Below are positions 5,741 to 7,338 of a stretch of 7,338 nucleotides of DNA, piece after piece. The number at the start of each line of letters is the position of its first letter. Within the stretch, counting starts at the first letter, position 1. The position numbers were made by a program, and so were the translations under genes. The stretch lies in NCBI GenBank assembly GCA_017446645.1, contig JAFSQO010000501.1, positions 1 to 7,338 of the forward strand. Reading direction: 5' to 3'. The DNA comes from Synergistaceae bacterium. GTDB taxonomy: Bacteria > Synergistota > Synergistia > Synergistales > Aminobacteriaceae. Under the pieces are notes generated by a model. The model made no database searches, was not told the origin of the DNA, and worked only from the letters and a program-made list of their open reading frames with translations.

Positions 5741-6031
5741 CGATTGCTTAGTTCTCTTTGGGTTTGCAGGAAACCAACCCTTTGCAACTCTCTGTTCCTG
5801 CTCATTGAGTTCTTTTATGCACCATAGGAGGCAGCAGCCAAGTACTCCCAGTATCGCAGAACAAAGCCCGTTCTGGATAATTAACGAAGCAGCACAGCTC
5901 GCAAGTCCCAGAACTAGAAACACAGGCCAGATTTTGCTCGAAAAGTAATACTCGCACTTTATCACGACAGGGTGAAGTATGCCTATGATTGCAAAGCTGA
6001 CGATCCCTGTAATTATCCCTGAAAAATTCAT
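5738..6031 (-). CDS. DUF4491 family small membrane protein
   Basis: The 97-residue protein begins MNFSGIITGIVSFAIIGILH and continues PVVIKCEYYF; it ends with KELNEQEQRVAKGWFPANPK. Both the N-terminal N-F-x-G-I-I...HPxVIK-x-EYYF and the C-terminal EQ-E-x-RV-x-KGWFPxNPKR are the pattern I recall for DUF4491. Three hydrophobic segments are visible at about residues 6-24, 33-51 and 53-71. The function of the family is unknown. The ATG at 6031 has AGGAGG 11 nt upstream, located inside the end of the preceding gene, which stops 4 bp away. It probably belongs to the operon with the DUF4405-type gene and the glycosyltransferase. Confidence 0.85.
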   Translation of the reverse strand: MNFSGIITGIVSFAIIGILHPVVIKCEYYFSSKIWPVFLVLGLASCAASLIIQNGLCSAILGVLGCCLLWCIKELNEQEQRVAKGWFPANPKRTKQS

Positions 6032-6035
6032 GACG

Positions 6036-6740
6036 TTAAAAGCCTCCTGACTGAGTGCCGCAGAATGAGTAAAGTGATAAGCCCATTAACAGCACGCAGA
6101 AAATTATAACGCAGGGACGCAGATATTTTCCGCTCAAAATCCTCGTAACCTGATAGCCGACAAGAGTCCAGAACACAAACATTGATATATTATCGAGCAA
6201 GACCAGAGTAAAATTTTTGTCGTAGTCAACAAAAGCGAATTGATTCCTTAACGTTATGTAGCTGAATATATCTGCATCTAAGAAAGCATAAAGCCCCCAG
6301 CCTGCAACTATTACCGCAAGTACTACAGGCCAGAGTGTTTTAATCTTCCCCGCTATCATTCCCCAGTACAGGCCCGCATGAACTGCCATCAAGACAAAGC
6401 AAAGATATGAACTCGATAAATGCGCGACCCTTGCAAACGAAGTCAGGGACTCAACGTTCAAAGCAGGAAAACTCTCGGACATTATTATCCCGCTGAAGAC
6501 CGACATGAAAAACGCTGCAAGCAACGCAAAATTCACGACAACTCCAAAACTACGAAGCAAACTATATCTTCCCTTAAATAATGCCTTATACCAGATTCGA
6601 TTCAGGTACATGTGAAGGAGAACCAGGGCAAACATGAATACCCCTATGTACTCGTGCCACTCCTGCTCAGTTATCTGCATGGACATCAGGAGCATCATGC
6701 TTGCTGTCATTAAGATGTCAACAATTCGTTTTGTCTTCAT
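6036..6740 (-). CDS. DUF4405-type cytochrome-b-like membrane protein
   Basis: The 234-residue protein has about six hydrophobic segments. Two helices carry histidine pairs with equal spacing: His29 and His43 in EWHEYIGVFMFALVLLHMYL, and His107 and His121 in HLSSSYLCFVLMAVH. Spacing of 14 on two helices is how b-type cytochromes ligate two hemes across the membrane, and the first block matches my memory of DUF4405. A membrane electron-transfer or heme-binding role is therefore likely, but no partner reductase is seen in the window. After the core, two more hydrophobic segments follow (about 135-155 and 180-225). The ATG at 6740 follows the glycosyltransferase stop by 5 bp; GAAGGTG at the end of that gene is the likely, slightly distant ribosome binding site. 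Confidence 0.75.
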   Translation of the reverse strand: MKTKRIVDILMTASMMLLMSMQITEQEWHEYIGVFMFALVLLHMYLNRIWYKALFKGRYSLLRSFGVVVNFALLAAFFMSVFSGIIMSESFPALNVESLTSFARVAHLSSSYLCFVLMAVHAGLYWGMIAGKIKTLWPVVLAVIVAGWGLYAFLDADIFSYITLRNQFAFVDYDKNFTLVLLDNISMFVFWTLVGYQVTRILSGKYLRPCVIIFCVLLMGLSLYSFCGTQSGGF

Positions 6741-6745
6741 GTTAT

Positions 6746-7338
6746 TTAGTCAACACCTTCTTTTTTAAGAGCAAAGACCTCACGGACAAGATACACAGGT
6801 CTACGCTTTGACTCTATATAGGCGCGCCCGATGTACTCACCGAGAATTCCTATGCCTGAAAGCTGAAGTCCGCCGAAAAGCAAAATCAGGCACACAAGAG
6901 AAGCATAACCCGGGACATCAATACCGTAAATGCAAGTCCTGATAAATATATAGAATCCGTAAATGAAAGCCGCAGCAGAAATCGTGAAGCCTAGATAAAG
7001 CCATATCGTAAGCGGAGCCGTACTGAATGAAGTAATGCCCTCAACAGCCAGCTTCCAGAGCCTCCAGCCGTTGAACTTCGTCGAACCTGCAGCCCTCTTC
7101 TCGCGGGTGTAATCAAGGGTGAACGTCTTGAAGCCAGCCCACGCAAATAATCCTTTCATGAATCTGTGAGACTCCTTCAGGGTTCCCAGAGCGTCAACAA
7201 CTTTGCGGTCCATTAGCCCGAAATCCCCTACGTTTTCAGGAAGTGCAGGCGATGATATTGAGTTATGCAGCTTATAGAACATCTTGGCTGTCGTCCTCTT
7301 GAGCATTGAATCAGAAGATCTGTCAGCTCGTCTTGCAA
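6746..7338 (-). CDS. GtrB/DPM1-like family 2 glycosyltransferase, C-terminal part
   Basis: The frame stays open to the window edge, so the 5' end (nucleotide-sugar binding half with the DxD motif) is missing; the internal Met at 7306 is not the start. Counting from that Met, the visible part carries GDFGLMDRKVVDAL (27-40), RAAGSTKFNGWRLWKLAVEG (71-90) and ITSFSTAPL (91-99), all typical of polyprenyl-phosphate sugar transferases of the GtrB/YfdH/DPM1 type. Two membrane helices follow at about 101-122 and 134-154, then GEYIGRAYIESKRRPVYLV, the usual end of the family. These enzymes transfer a sugar from a nucleotide donor to undecaprenyl phosphate on the inner face of the membrane for later modification of surface glycans. 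The sugar cannot be told. It is the most upstream visible gene of a minus-strand operon. Confidence 0.9.
   Translation of the reverse strand, partial: ARRADRSSDSMLKRTTAKMFYKLHNSISSPALPENVGDFGLMDRKVVDALGTLKESHRFMKGLFAWAGFKTFTLDYTREKRAAGSTKFNGWRLWKLAVEGITSFSTAPLTIWLYLGFTISAAAFIYGFYIFIRTCIYGIDVPGYASLVCLILLFGGLQLSGIGILGEYIGRAYIESKRRPVYLVREVFALKKEGVD

Overview
The window looks like a chromosomal segment of a Synergistota bacterium of moderate GC content, probably from an anaerobic gut or host-associated community. The main clue is the tail encoded at 5267-5377: a Gly-Gly-Cys-Asn-Ala-Gly motif, a hydrophobic stretch and a terminal Arg-rich cluster, which matches my memory of the Synergist-CTERM sorting signal described only in that phylum. 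No search was run, so the lineage call is an inference.

Left part (1-1293, + strand): the 3' end of an IS200/IS605-type tnpB gene and the transposon right end (hairpin, then TCAA) abut a two-gene chromate-transporter (CHR) operon of the short, paired type, whose reading frames overlap by 4 bp. The insertion stops 3 bp before the first CHR start codon, so the transposon end has displaced the native upstream region and may supply its ribosome binding site.

Middle (1294-5377, + strand): a promoter and a complete argG (argininosuccinate synthase) are followed by a terminator hairpin that also contains an extended -10 promoter. Next is a large secreted-protein gene of about 890 codons. Its body shows a Ser/Thr-rich aerolysin/ETX-MTX2-like region, two tandem Ig-like repeats, a third beta domain and the C-terminal anchor. 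As sequenced, the start codon plus perfect Shine-Dalgarno, the signal-peptide/body frame and the anchor lie in three different frames. The first shift lies exactly at a (GA)10 microsatellite and the second near A-rich tracts before the anchor. The uninterrupted body between them suggests on/off phase variation (or sequence error) rather than old decay.

Right part (5378-7338, - strand): a bidirectional terminator separates convergent transcription units. On the minus strand, in transcription order, are a GtrB/DPM1-like membrane glycosyltransferase (5' end beyond the window), a DUF4405-type membrane protein with cytochrome-b-like paired histidines, a DUF4491 small membrane protein, and a double zinc-ribbon protein that has its own extended -10 promoter. 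The first three are spaced 4-5 bp apart and look like one operon.
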